Positions 45,263-55,905 of a stretch of DNA of 64,000 nucleotides are shown here, in pieces. Position 1 is the stretch's first letter. Each line of letters starts with the position of its first letter. Both the position numbers and the translations under genes were made by a program. Under the pieces are notes generated by a model. The model had not been told where the DNA came from. It saw only the letters and a list, made by a program, of their open reading frames with translations, and searched no databases. The stretch comes from Macrophomina tecta (lineage: Eukaryota > Ascomycota > Dothideomycetes > Botryosphaeriales > Botryosphaeriaceae): the NCBI GenBank assembly GCA_024180945.1, contig JAKSGN010000036.1, forward strand, positions 992,001 to 1,056,000. Direction: 5' to 3'.

Positions 45263-46754
45263 TCACTGCGCCAAGTAACCGCCGTCAACTGGCAATCCTA
45301 TTCCCGTTACCCAAGCCGCATCATCGGAGGCCAAGAACACGGCGCCCTTCGCAACATCCTCCACGGTGCCCCATTCGCCCCATGGTGTTGTTCTGATCAT
45401 GGAAGCGTTCACCTCGGGGTTTGTGAAGTTGCCGCGCGTCATGGATGTTTTCGTAACTCCGAGCTAGTCAGCAGAACAAAATGCGGGCGTTGATCGGAGC
45501 CACTTACATCCAGGGCATAACGCGTTGCAGTGAATCTTGTCGGATGCGTAGTCGACGGCTATTTGCCTCGTCATGTTCAGCACGGCACCTTTGCTCGCAC
45601 AGTATGCGGCTGGGCAAATGAAAGGTTAGCTGACGCATAATAATCCAAAAGCAGGCATAATGTGCACTAACCAGCATTTCCGGAAATTCCTACGAACCCC
45701 AACATGGACGCTACGTTCACTATCCAGCCTTTTCGGCCAGTTGCATCTGCACCTTGTTTGAGGAATTGCGCGCATGCGTACTTGCAGCCGAGGTAGACGC
45801 CGCGAACATTAACCTTCCTGCTCCCTTCTCAGCACGCTGCTACAGTGGGTTTGTGGAATTCATATGGGCATCATGAGCTTGCAATAGCGTCGCCGCTTCT
45901 CGTTCTCGTGAGATGCAGGGCGACCCCACAGCCGTAAATATCATCTACGATGGCGCGTAGATGAAAGCTTCAACTCTTCATGACAATGGCATGCTGCAAG
46001 AGGCATGAAAATAAATATGTTGGGAAACCTACATTACCCGGTCGAATTCGTCATCCTCTTCCTGATGCACACGGATGAATCTGTTCTTAGTCCCAAGGCC
46101 TGCGTTGTTGACAATACTGGGACAGGCCGAATCGCATTCTGATTAGTATTGCGCGCTTGTACTGCCATGTTCACGTATTCATTTAGTGCCCCTGTGGTAC
46201 TTACATGTCCATACGACCACCACCTTGCCTCACGGCCAACTCAACCGCTTCTTTCACATCCCTGGGTTCCCCAACGTCGCATTTAGCGAACGCCGCTCTC
46301 CCTTTTCCAAATTTCTTCTCGATGAGCTCGTGCGTTGGGAGCACCGCGTCTTCTCTCTCAACGCCCAGCTCCGGGTCGGGCTTCAGGTCAGCACACACGA
46401 CCAAGTTTGCGCCATGAGAAGCGTAAGCCAGTGCAATCGCACGACCAAGACCGGATGCCGCGCCGGTTATTAGCGCGACTTTGCCGCGCAGGCGTGGTGT
46501 GTGGCCGCCGTGAGGGACTGTCTCGGGATAGGCGGGCGCAGCCGACGGCGGTAGTGACGTTGCGGCGGCGTCTCGGGTGCCGGCATCCTGTTCGGGAAAT
46601 GTGCGCTCCTGTTCTGATGCTCGCAACAAGGCCGTGGAGAACTGTGGACTGCTTTTGGTTGCACGGGTCGGGAACGGAGGATGCTACTGAGGGGTCGACT
46701 GCCGCTAGATAAACGGGCGCTCACAGCCCGCAACGGCATACGACTGAGAAGCAT
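45263..46754 (-). CDS. Short-chain dehydrogenase/reductase, six exons
   Basis: Minus-strand exons 46725-46754, 46205-46641, 46034-46116 plus base 46033, 45672-45817, 45508-45609 and 45263-45456 encode 330 residues. It is a classical NAD(P)-dependent SDR with an N-terminal extension of about 60 residues. The cofactor motif TGAASGLGR is at 69-77, NNAG at 159-162, and the active site is Ser221 (NVASMLG), Tyr235 and Lys239 (YCASK). CPGFTKTSMT and GLPVDGGYL complete the fold. The substrate is unknown. The first 30-nt exon ([10 protein letters not shown]) joined to FSTALLRA makes a basic, mitochondrial-presequence-like start; this exon is the least certain part. The long 215-nt intron before [10 protein letters not shown] was chosen because it alone gives RVMKVNVRG. 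It diverges from the transaldolase-family gene. Confidence 0.85.
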
Positions 46755-47429
46755 CTTGCCAAGGACCAGGCTTTGTTACTGGCGACGATTTCGGGTGGAG
46801 GGAAGTATGCACGCTAATCGGGGTAATCTTTGTTGGCCGGCAGTATTGGTAGAAAGCTTGGTAGGCTGCTCGGGGTGATTCTATTTATCATGAGCTAATT
46901 CGGGCAAACAAAACGACGAAGACGATAAAATAGCCGAAAATAATACAGCGACAAGTCTCTCGACCCTACAGCACACCGCGTGACGTTGCGGCTGGGTCTA
47001 GACATTCTCAAGCCTGACTCGGCAGACCTTCCCCACCCCTCGACCCCTCTTTCCCGAAGCGGAAACACGTAGCGCCGAGCGCTCGCTGAGGTTGCCTCTC
47101 ACGACTCAACCCCTTCCCTCCCCGCGCCTTTTGGCCCACGCCACGGCGGGGCTCGCAGTTCCGGACAGCCCGCTTCACCTTCACCAGGAAGTTTTTTTTT
47201 TTCTGGGGCGACAGACGTCCGTGTCTGTGGCTGCGCGACGGATAACGGGGCGCCTGGGCCGTCGCCTGCGCCTTTAGCTGACAGCTGTTCGAGGCCCATG
47301 TCCATCCCCTTCGACTACACCGTTCCCTCAGCATTAGTCCTGCTCTTTTGGTATTGCTTGTCTGCTTCCTGCAACACCCGGACTTCTACAGCACCCCTTT
47401 CAGTTCCCTCCCTCTCTCCCATCGGGGTC
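46755..47429. promoter_or_regulatory. Divergent promoter of SDR and transaldolase-family gene
   Basis: 675 bp head to head. The part nearest 47430 is C/T-rich. An in-frame ATG at 47298 could extend the transaldolase N-terminus by 44 residues but looks like leader sequence. Confidence 0.5.
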
Positions 47430-48802
47430 ATGGCGCCACAGACCCTTCTCAATGTCCTCCGCTCCCGCAGCGCGGTGGATTGCGACACGCTCGACGCCTC
47501 CGTATCCAAAGAGCTTGGCCCCTTCGTGGACTGCACCTCGAATCAGGCAATCGCATGCTTCGAGCTGCAGGAACACCGGCACAAGGAGCTTCTTCAACAA
47601 GCCGCCAAGCTGGCGAAGGACCTGAGTCCGAAATATCCGGAAGTGAAGTTGGAGGCTTTGGCCGTCGAGATTGGCGTGAGTGGCTTGAGCCGTTCCAGCG
47701 CAGATGGACAAGAATGAGGGGAAATGGCTTGCTATTGACTGCTCCGGCTGACGCTGAACTTCCCAGATGATCCTCCTCGCCCTGCAAGTCTACCCGAACC
47801 TCACCGGCTTCGTGCATATCCAGGCAAATACGTTCGACGCGTACAGCACAGCCAAGACCGTGACCTGTGCCCTCCGTATAGTGTCGCTTTTTAAAGTTAT
47901 TGATGCATCATTCGATACCTCGCGTATCTGCATCAAAATCGCTAGTACCTGGGAGGGATTACAAGCCTGCAAGGAGCTGGAGGGCAAGCACAATGTCCGT
48001 ACGCTCGCCACAACACTGTTCACACTCGAACAAGCGGCGCTGGCGGCAGAGGTGGGCTGCCGATACATCGCGCCGTACGTCAACGACCTGCGTGTGCATT
48101 TCGACAAGAGGTACGTTTCATGTCGCTGTACTGGAGCGGTCCCAGAAGTGCTACGGTGACAGCTCCGACAATTCGAGTGTAATTCTGCCAGGCCGAATTA
48201 TTGCAACAGTCGATTGCAAGAGCCAAAAATTGCATGCAATCCAGCTTCCTACCGTCTCTCCACCCACCCACCCCAAGAGAATGAGCGTCGCTAACCTTAG
48301 CTCGCCCACCACGCAGCTATACCGACCCCTCGCCCAATCTCGCCCTCTGTGTCCGAGCCCAGCGCTACTTTCTCGCCCACGGCATCAAGACCGAGGTCCT
48401 CCCCGCCAGCCTCACCAGCGCCGCCGAATGCATGCAGCTCGCCGGTGCCCAGCACATCACCATCGCGCCCTCCCTGCTCCGCGAACTGGCTTCCACGCCT
48501 GCGGACGCCGCGGACGCGCCTTCCGCGAAGGCACGTTCCGTGTACGACGATCCGAGCCTGGCGCACGCGCCTGTCCCGCCGCTATTGAGCTTCTTGGAGG
48601 ATGAGGCCGGGTACAGGATTGCGTTTACGAGGACGAATAAAGGGAGGGAGGAGGGGAAGTTGACTTATGTGAGTTTTCTGAGCGTAAGGGGTATCTGATG
48701 GTGATATGGGCTGCTGACTGGAACCAGGCTATAAACACGTTTTGCGATATGCAGCTCGCATTGGAGAAGGTTATGAAGGCCGAGATTGCTTCTTTAGGTT
48801 GA
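47430..48802 (+). CDS. Transaldolase-family enzyme
   Basis: Four exons (47430-47675, 47767-48110, 48317-48668, 48728-48802) encode 338 residues. Transaldolases move a dihydroxyacetone unit between sugar phosphates in the pentose phosphate pathway. The Schiff-base Lys is residue 139 in ICIKIASTWEGLQA; the preceding strand is GFVHIQANTF, and VGCRYIAPYVNDLRVHF and GAQHITIAPSLL follow. The primary-metabolism enzyme normally has HIQTNP and runs DTQxT; here A-N-T-F-D replaces T-N-P-x-x. This looks like the divergent fungal paralogue class rather than the main Tal1. Intron 2 is 206 nt, the others 91 and 59. It sits next to an SDR with opposite orientation; a shared small pathway is possible but unproven. 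Confidence 0.9.
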
Positions 48803-49301
48803 AAGAGAGACGAAGAGATGGATGTAGAAGGGCAGGTATCGGTGAAGACGGGACATGAATGAAAGGGACGACAGTGTGTGGAGAGGCCGCACACTATCAA
48901 TAAACAAATCTGACGATGATATGAATAGCGGACAGAAGGAAGAGATAATCGATTATCTGTAACGAAAATATGAGTTACAGCAAGCTAAGTAAGACGTAGT
49001 AGTGTAGATAGTGATGCCTGTGACATTTTGTGACGTGCGGATGAGGTCAGCATATGCTATAGGACATATGTACATATATCGATGTTGTATTGTAGCCGTC
49101 GGCTTTGGGAACGTGTCTAGCGCACGTCGCCTAAAGCTGTACTCCCTCAGCTCCTTCGCACAACGGCAGACATACTTCTAAAACGCTGAAGCTTATGTTA
49201 TGACTCGACTCTGACGCTGGTATGGTGCCCCATTCGAGCCTCTTACTTTTGTGTCTAGCCTTCTGCCGCGGGAGGAAAGTTTCGGCTTCAAGGCCTCGGC
49301 G

Positions 49302-49319
49302 TATATATATATATATATA
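49302..49319. repeat. (TA)9 microsatellite
   Basis: Uninterrupted TA units followed by an A-rich run. Likely length-polymorphic between isolates. Confidence 0.85.
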
Positions 49320-50376
49320 AAAAAAGAGATATGCCAGGAGGACTTGACACAGCATTAACATCGATAGTTTCTTTGACCAACTCTGTCTTGACGCCTTCCA
49401 GCTCCCGCAGTTGACGACAAGAAAAGAGATGAGATGTACCGTTATGGAAGCGTAACCTTTGGCGCTGCAAGTGTGTTCATCCAGTCATGTTAGATACACC
49501 CACTCCACTCGAGACTCAGCACGTCCTTCGCACCAATGAAGCATCTTCCAAGCTCCTACGCTGGTCATGGGGCGTTGTCCTGTAATGCTACCGGAAGAGA
49601 CAAAAGTGGTATCAATGACTTTGACATTATTCAGGAACCTATACACCTTTCTGGCGCGCGTTTGGACAAGGCGCAACCGGGGAAGAAGGGATGAACTCAA
49701 TTAGTTGGACCATGTCCAAGGTAGTCAAGGGCCGAGCTTGGCCTGCCGCAGGGTATCTCAGGATACGAGATGTGCAAGGCAGGGGAAGCACGTTCAGCCA
49801 GCTGGGCTAAATTAGTAGCGTAAACCCACCGTAGCGAGGTTGGACTGTTCCGCACAAGACCATTCTCACTCAGAACCAAAAAGTCAAGGGTCGCAACTTC
49901 AAATTTTCTTCCCCATTGACTGTCACTACGTACAACATCTAACGAATGAGGACACTGTTGCGACCGTCCCGTACTGACCACTCGTCTCAATTCCAATTAT
50001 CAGGCCAACTGCAAGCTGCTAAATTTCCTCCTATCATCAGCTATCCAACCACTCATACACTTCCAAATCTACCAATCACCCCAGACCCCCTTCTTGTGGC
50101 CAGCATGCAAACTTGCAGCAATGTCCATCTGCCGTCTCTCGTTCGTTGATATTTTCGTTAGGATCAAGTATTCGCGCCAAGTGCAGCGGCACCGATCCAT
50201 TGCGTCGTGTAAGTTGTGTTTCTAAAAGCGGAAAATGGCGCGGGAAAAATGTTTTTGGGAACTGGGTGTAGAGGGAGTTTGAAGCGCAGGAAGCAATAAC
50301 CATCGAGTGCTGCTCTTCGGATATATCTTGTGGTGCTCGGGGGGACGTCTGGTGATGATAAACTTAATTCATCAAG

Positions 50377-50393
50377 AAAAAAAAAAAAAAAAA
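50377..50393. repeat. A17 homopolymer
   Basis: Seventeen consecutive A, about 370 bp beyond the stop of the FHA gene on its downstream side. Confidence 0.8.
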
Positions 50394-50761
50394 GACAAAA
50401 GACCTGAAGAGGACTGAAGACCCTTCAGCAAAGCGAAGGCAGAAAGAGCATCCAACCCGGTACGCCTCCGAGGGGTATGTGATCGTCTCCTCTATCCGAT
50501 GAGAGGTAAATTGAAGCTGGTGAATAGTGACGCGTCAGGACCGCTCTGGCTGCCGCGAAAGCGAGAACTGCATGCCATAGTCACGCGATATATCAGAGCG
50601 GATGCCGACAGGATGAATTTTAAAGAGCTCTGAGGCGCCAAACTAGTTGGAGCATAAAACGAACAACATGAACGAGGTCGTGTCGAACACGGTCGGATAT
50701 AGCGCCGAATCATGACATGTGTGTGTGAGCGACCAGGATCTGTTGTGATAATGCTTCAAGA

Positions 50762-52460
50762 TCAGTAGCGCGGACGCTTCCAGTAGTATTGCTAAATAGG
50801 CCGGATCAGCAAAGCAAGCACAGTAGTAATTGGTGTCGTGAGTGCCTCTCGAAATGATTCTTACCTTATGGGCTTTCCTCACTGACCGCAAACCAGTGCC
50901 GCCAATGCCTCCTACAACCGCATCGCGACGCATCTGGTTGTCGTCCATTTCAGGAACATAATAGTACTCATTCTCAAGGGCGTGTCCAGATGCATCCTTG
51001 CCGACCCGTGTAATCTCACCGATGCACGGAATGCTGTCGAGCATTTGCTGGAGATCGCTGCCAGTCAGCCTAGCCATCGACTCCGCGGCTTGTTCTTCCA
51101 TCATGGCCCCTTTGCCCGTACGGCGACTACGGTTGCCGTCAGTGGATCCACCGCGTAGGTCTGCTGGCAAATTGCCGAAGATCGTCGACAGGGGCATTGA
51201 GTGGAGGCGGGAGAAAGCAAGCTGGTTGATGACGTGGTTCTTGATCGGCGACTCGTTAATCCTGCGAGTTGGCTCGGAGCTGATGCGTGGGGCATCAGGG
51301 TTGCTCAGTGCACCGTCGGGAGACTCTGGGCGGGACCTTGCGTCCTTAAGTGGACGGCGACGCCTTTGCTGGGATGAAACCGCCCCGTTGCTGGCATTCG
51401 ACATGGACTGCATACGCGAGAGAATGTTTGCACCGAAAGGACCAAAAGAGTGGACCACAGGATCGTTTTCTTCATCCCGATCAGAGAAGTCGTCAGACTC
51501 GAAAGACGAAATACTGGTCTGGGAGTCCTTACCCTCTTGGGTAGAAGCGCAGGCGGCGCGTGACGACTGGGACTCGGTAAGGATAACCTTTGCTTTGTCG
51601 TCCCCGGACTCACCATCTTCGTACACTTGGACAGCCGGGGGTTCAAGATCAGCAGGATCGGAAGCCAGGAACGTCTCGTCATTCGAGTTGGCGGCCTGAG
51701 GCACAAGGGACTCGGGGGACTGGGGAGCGAAGGGGGGAGGGCTGGAGTTGAAGGCAGTGGAGATGGCCCTCTTTTTGGTAGGACTCTGTTCTTCCCAGGT
51801 CGTATCCGAACCAGCCGATATGCTCCGCCTCCTGTTGTGGGCCAAGGGCCACACGAGCAAGACACGAGTGTCCTGAACGTCCAACATGATATCCGCCGAC
51901 GGCCTGTCCGAGGAGAAGGTGTCGCCCTTGGCCAGGTCGTAGATCTGCCCACGGCAATGGACCTTGGCCCCGTTCCAACCGAGGCACTCAATGACGACTT
52001 GGCCTGAGGCATGGGCTTCGGTTGGGGCATGGTATACGGCGCGCACATGGACGCGAGAAATCAGTCGGTTGGCGGATAATTGATGATGAGACGAGTTACT
52101 CGAGCGACCCATCAAGACGGGCTCGCCATTGGCGGGCACCTCGATGGAGGGCACGGCACAGAGGGGGTTGCGTTCGGAAAGGGCAGACAGGGTCCGCTGG
52201 AGGCCCGGGCGGGCCTGACGCGTCGGCGAGGACGGCAGGATGCCGGTGGACGAGGTGGGCATTGGCGTTGGGTAGTACTTTAGCTCGACCTTGGGGAGCA
52301 TGCGGTTGTCGTCGAGCTTGCGCTTGGGGACCCTTGGCAGGGGGGACGACAGAGGCTCGAAGGCGGGCAGCAGCTTGGGAGGGCTGGAGGTGACAGGCCG
52401 CGACGGCGAGGAGCTGTCAATGGCAAAGGGGCCATACTGACGGGCGGCAGGAGAGTCCAT
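50762..52460 (-). CDS. tos4: FHA-domain protein, Tos4/Plm2 type
   Basis: Two minus-strand exons (50865-52460, 50762-50791; 73-nt intron) give 541 residues. Tos4/Plm2 are chromatin-associated FHA proteins expressed at G1/S that link replication stress to histone deacetylases. The FHA fold covers about residues 110-215: VLMGRSSNSSHHQLSANRLISRVHVRA carries the phosphopeptide-binding GRSS, SxxH and R-x-S/H positions, followed by IECLGWNGAKVHCRG. The conserved C-terminal block runs from IPCIGEITRVGKDASG to GLRSVRKAHK and is completed by the tiny last exon QYYWKRPRY. Without splicing the frame runs on 28 residues longer with no family likeness. The ATG at 52460 is the first in the frame; upstream only GTG is available unless an additional exon exists. 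Confidence 0.9.
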
Positions 52461-52622
52461 AGCGTCGTGGATGGAGGACGACGCGAGCGATGGGCGTGGC
52501 TGGGCGGCAGCAGCAGCGCGTGAAGACGCTCGGCACGCGACGGGCGCAACCGCAGCTGCTGAGGTGCTCCTGGCGGGGGGCACGGACAGGGACCGCGAGA
52601 GGAAACGTGTGCGGAAGGAGGC

Positions 52623-52640
52623 CTAGAGAGAAGCGGCCAT
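52623..52640 (-). promoter_or_regulatory. 5-codon uORF or splice acceptor upstream of the FHA gene
   Basis: ATG GCC GCT TCT CTC TAG lies 163 nt upstream of the start, in the same frame. Its TAG is also a good acceptor: a long pyrimidine tract with a CTGAC branch motif precedes it, and the frame after it stays open into the CDS. So this may be a uORF or the end of a 5' intron that adds about 54 residues. Confidence 0.35.
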
Positions 52641-53674
52641 GACGGTCAGGGCGGAGAGAAAAAAGAGGGCGAGAGAGAGGCGGGCCGGCAGCGAATTTGA
52701 ACGAGTCTGACGCGGTGCGCGCTTCGGTGGTGGATGCTTCGACGCGGACGCTCAGACTTGCTCCACCTTCAGGCAAGAATCTCGTGCCGATGGCGCAGTA
52801 TCCCAAGCCCGCAAAACACGCCAGCTCTCGCGCGGCCAAGCTGGCTGGCTGTGTGGGCCAGCCGTCTGCTCGGCTGCCGCCAGTCCCGGCCTCTTCACGC
52901 GTTTTTGGCCCGGCTTGAGCGCCCTCGCGTGCTGCATGAGCTCGCTGGATTCTGCGTCCCAGCCTCACCATGACATCGGGGCGCGTCTAGTGCACGCGAT
53001 GGACGCGCCGCAGCGCCGCAGATCGCGGCCCCCAGGGCCTCCCTGGCCTGCAGAATCCGGACGGCCGCACACCAAGCATTGAAGTATTGAAGCCGCTGCA
53101 CCGCTGCCCGCTTGCGGCCAGCAGCAGCCGTGGCCGCGGCAGGGCCTTGCTTTTTTGATGTTGGCTGCTTCCATGCTTGCCTGCTGGCTGGCTGCGCGGC
53201 GCGCTCGTCGCAGCAGCTTCCCGATCCGCCGTCTCGCGTGACGGCCGAAGCGCTGCATCGGGTACGAGCTTCGCAACATATCGCTCCGCCAAATACAAAT
53301 GTATGCAGGCGGGTAGCACGCAGGCGGCCAGACATAAATGTACAAAACCCCGAGTTACGCCCACGCTCGAATTGACTTTTCCCCCGCCGGCTGGCACCCT
53401 TGCTGCTGCAATTACATGCTAGCCGATCAGGTCGCCGGCCAAGGGTACGACTCGTGGGCCGTCCAGGTGGACGCGAGCGCGGTCGTGATGATGTTGGATC
53501 TGGTCTCGCGGCAACCAATCGGCGTTGACTTTGTGTCGTCCCCTCAAGGCGGTGACCAGAGGCAGAAAATGTGCATGCGCCGACATTTTTGGCCCAGAAT
53601 TTCTTCCGCAGCTGCCACCTCCGCGTCCACGAGGCACCCGCTTGCCGCCTTCCCGCCTTGACAACACCGCAATT
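52641..53674. promoter_or_regulatory. Divergent promoter region, FHA gene and Cic1/Utp30 gene
   Basis: About 1 kb head to head between these two genes. ORFs of 374 (minus) and 126 codons here are chance frames in GC-rich DNA. No other gene is supported. Confidence 0.45.
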
Positions 53675-54906
53675 ATGGCCCCTTCTTCCACTGCTCTCGC
53701 CACCAAGCCCCATTCGGGCTCGCCCTACCAGCTCGATCCCGCTCAGGCTTTGCGCGCCGCGAAGGCGCTGACTGCCCACATCAAGTCGTCTGAGAGCGCC
53801 AAAGCTGCCCAGTCTACCAAGAAGAATCTCCTCGAGGAGGACTCTTCCGATGAAGAGAATGCCGCTGACGGTCAGGTCCCAATCTGGCTGGTAGTTACTA
53901 CCAAGAAGCACGTTGCCGACAAGAAACGCCTCAAGCCTGCGAAGATTGCTTTGCCGCATCCCTTGTCTCTGCCCGCTCAGAAACTCTGCTTGATGTAAGG
54001 GGAAATAGCGAGATGCCAACTCACAAAAACCGCAGCTGCTGACTACTTGGTGCGCACAGTACTGCTGACCCGCAACGCTCGTACAAGGACCTGATTGAAG
54101 AATCTGCCTTTCCCCATGAGCTGCGCGAGCGCATTGGTCGCGTGATCGGAATCTCCAAGCTCAAGACGAAATACAAGACGTATGAGGCCCGGCGCCAGCT
54201 CTATGCTGAGTATGACATTTTCCTGGCCGACGACCGCATCATTACCTTCCTGCCAAACGTCCTGGGCAAGGTGTTCTACAAGAGTACGGCCAAGCGGCCT
54301 GTGCCTGTCAATTTGATGGGCAACGAGAAGGTTCCGAAGGACGCTGAGGGCAAGAAGCCGAAGAAGCCCACGGAGGACAAGAGCTCCAGCATCGTGGGCT
54401 CGCCGGCAGTTGTGGCAAAGGACATCCAGAAGGCGCTGGACTCGGCTCTGGTGCACCTCAGCCCCACCACGACGACCTCTATACGCATTGCGCATGCAGG
54501 CTTCGAGCCAAAGAAGATCGCCGAGAACCTTGAGGCTGTAGTCAGCGGCCTAACAACGCAGGAGAAACTCATCCCCAAGGGCTGGAGAAACATTCGGTCA
54601 ATCCACATCAAGGGCCCGGAGACCACGGCCCTTCCTATTTGGTTAGCAGATGAGCTCTGGGTAGACGAGCAAGACGTGTTGGACGAGAAGCATGTGCCTG
54701 TCGACAAGTCCGAGAGGCTGAAGATCACTGAGGGCGAGCAGGGCAAGAAGCGCAAGTCGCTTGAAGGTGCAAAGGAAGAAACTGCAGACAAGCCGGCGAA
54801 GAAGACTAAGAAAGAGAAGGCGCAGGGTGATGACTTGAGCAAAGAAATCGCTCTGCGGAAAGAGAGGTTGAAGAAGCAGAAGGCTGCGGCGAGGGCAGAG
54901 ACATAG
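53675..54906 (+). CDS. Ribosomal L1-domain biogenesis factor (Cic1/Utp30)
   Basis: Two exons (53675-53994, 54060-54906; 65-nt intron) encode 388 residues. Proteins of this L1p/L10e branch (yeast Cic1 and Utp30, human RSL1D1) act in the nucleolus in pre-rRNA processing. Exon 1 has an acidic DSSDEENAADG loop and VPIWLVVTTKKHVADKKRLKP. The splice restores LCLI-TADPQRSYKDL. Exon 2 has HELRERIGRVIGISKLKTKYKTYEARRQLYAEYDIFLADDRIITFLPNVLGKVFYKSTAKRPVPVNL. The C-terminus is lysine-rich with KKRK and KKTKK nuclear or nucleolar signals. Which of the two yeast paralogues it equals cannot be told here. Confidence 0.93.
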
Positions 54907-55905
54907 TCTTCTTTCTACGTTGGATACGGTGGTATCAACAGGCAAAGAGGGGCGTTCTGGCGTCAAGTAGACAAAGAAGGGACTGGTGGCATTTGGAGCC
55001 AGCATTCGGTTCATGTACCCAAAAAGTAGCGTCATTCAAATAGCAAGGGTTCTTTTCCCACCCGCTCCATCATGCTTCTAACGTCCTCTGATAGATAAGA
55101 CGGCTGGATTCAGAGAAGCGTTGGCAACCGACAAGCAGTTGTTGTAGCTGATGTCAGCATCACTGTCTCAATGACCACAAATGGCGCGGATGGCTTGTTT
55201 CGTGCTGGTGAAGAGGTGTGGCTCAAAGGCTTTACTGTTAATAAAGGCCCTGGTCCGACCTCGTAAAACTTGGCTACCCACAGCTGTTAATTTGGCGCTA
55301 ATCAGCAAATGCAGCATGCTTCTACAGGCCTGCATGTGGCCGTTGGAGAGGCCGTCTTGTGATGTTGCATGGATTACAATCGGCGCACGGGGATTCGCGC
55401 CAGGACTCGGGCTAGCGCAGGTGCACAAGTGCACATGGCCGGCCGCCGCCTGGTCCTCGAACCAAGTGAGCCCGACAGTTGCGACAGATAGACCACCCGG
55501 CGACCGGGATTAGTGGGCGCAGCGTAACCTTGAGGCAGCCGAAGCCAAGCGCCTGGGAAGGCAGATCTCCACAGAGAAACCCCACCACGGGCCCGCGATC
55601 TGCCTCGCGCCGGACTCAAGAGACACAAGGACGCCGAACACCCGCCTCGCTATCTTGCATTGAGGTAAGCTCTCCACAGCTGCGTCGCACATTTGTCTTG
55701 GCCAGTGCGCAACGCCGCTGAGGCGACCGACCGGCCAGACGCGCCGCTCGGCATGCCGTCCGGCGCGCGCTGTGGAATTCATAAGAGACAATGCGCGCCA
55801 GCGTCCAGCATGCCGGCCGAGGTAAAAAAAAAAAATAAATAAAAACACGCTGAAAAGAAACAGATAGCTAGCCTACCGCACGCAGGGCTTCGTCCAAGCC
55901 ACACC
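54907..55905. other. Gene-free stretch before the SulP transporter
   Basis: 3' flank of the L1-domain gene and the transporter promoter. Nothing else recognisable. Confidence 0.5.

Larger units (their letters stand above)
48803..50761. other. Gene-free stretch transaldolase - FHA gene
   Basis: About 2 kb without a recognisable gene. It holds a (TA)9 microsatellite at 49302-49319 and an A17 run at about 50377-50393. Short ORFs only. Confidence 0.5.

Noticed and set aside
46642..46664. A 23-nt intron in the SDR leader
   Set aside because: It would repair the frame with a longer presequence, but it is shorter than any plausible spliceosomal intron; the 83-nt intron gives a consistent frame.
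50643..50761. Extended C-terminus of the FHA protein read through the intron
   Set aside because: Splicing at 50864/50792 restores the family ending QYYWKRPRY; the read-through has no family likeness.
52895..54019. 374-codon minus ORF over the Cic1/Utp30 gene and its promoter
   Set aside because: Overlaps a well-supported gene on the other strand and matches nothing.
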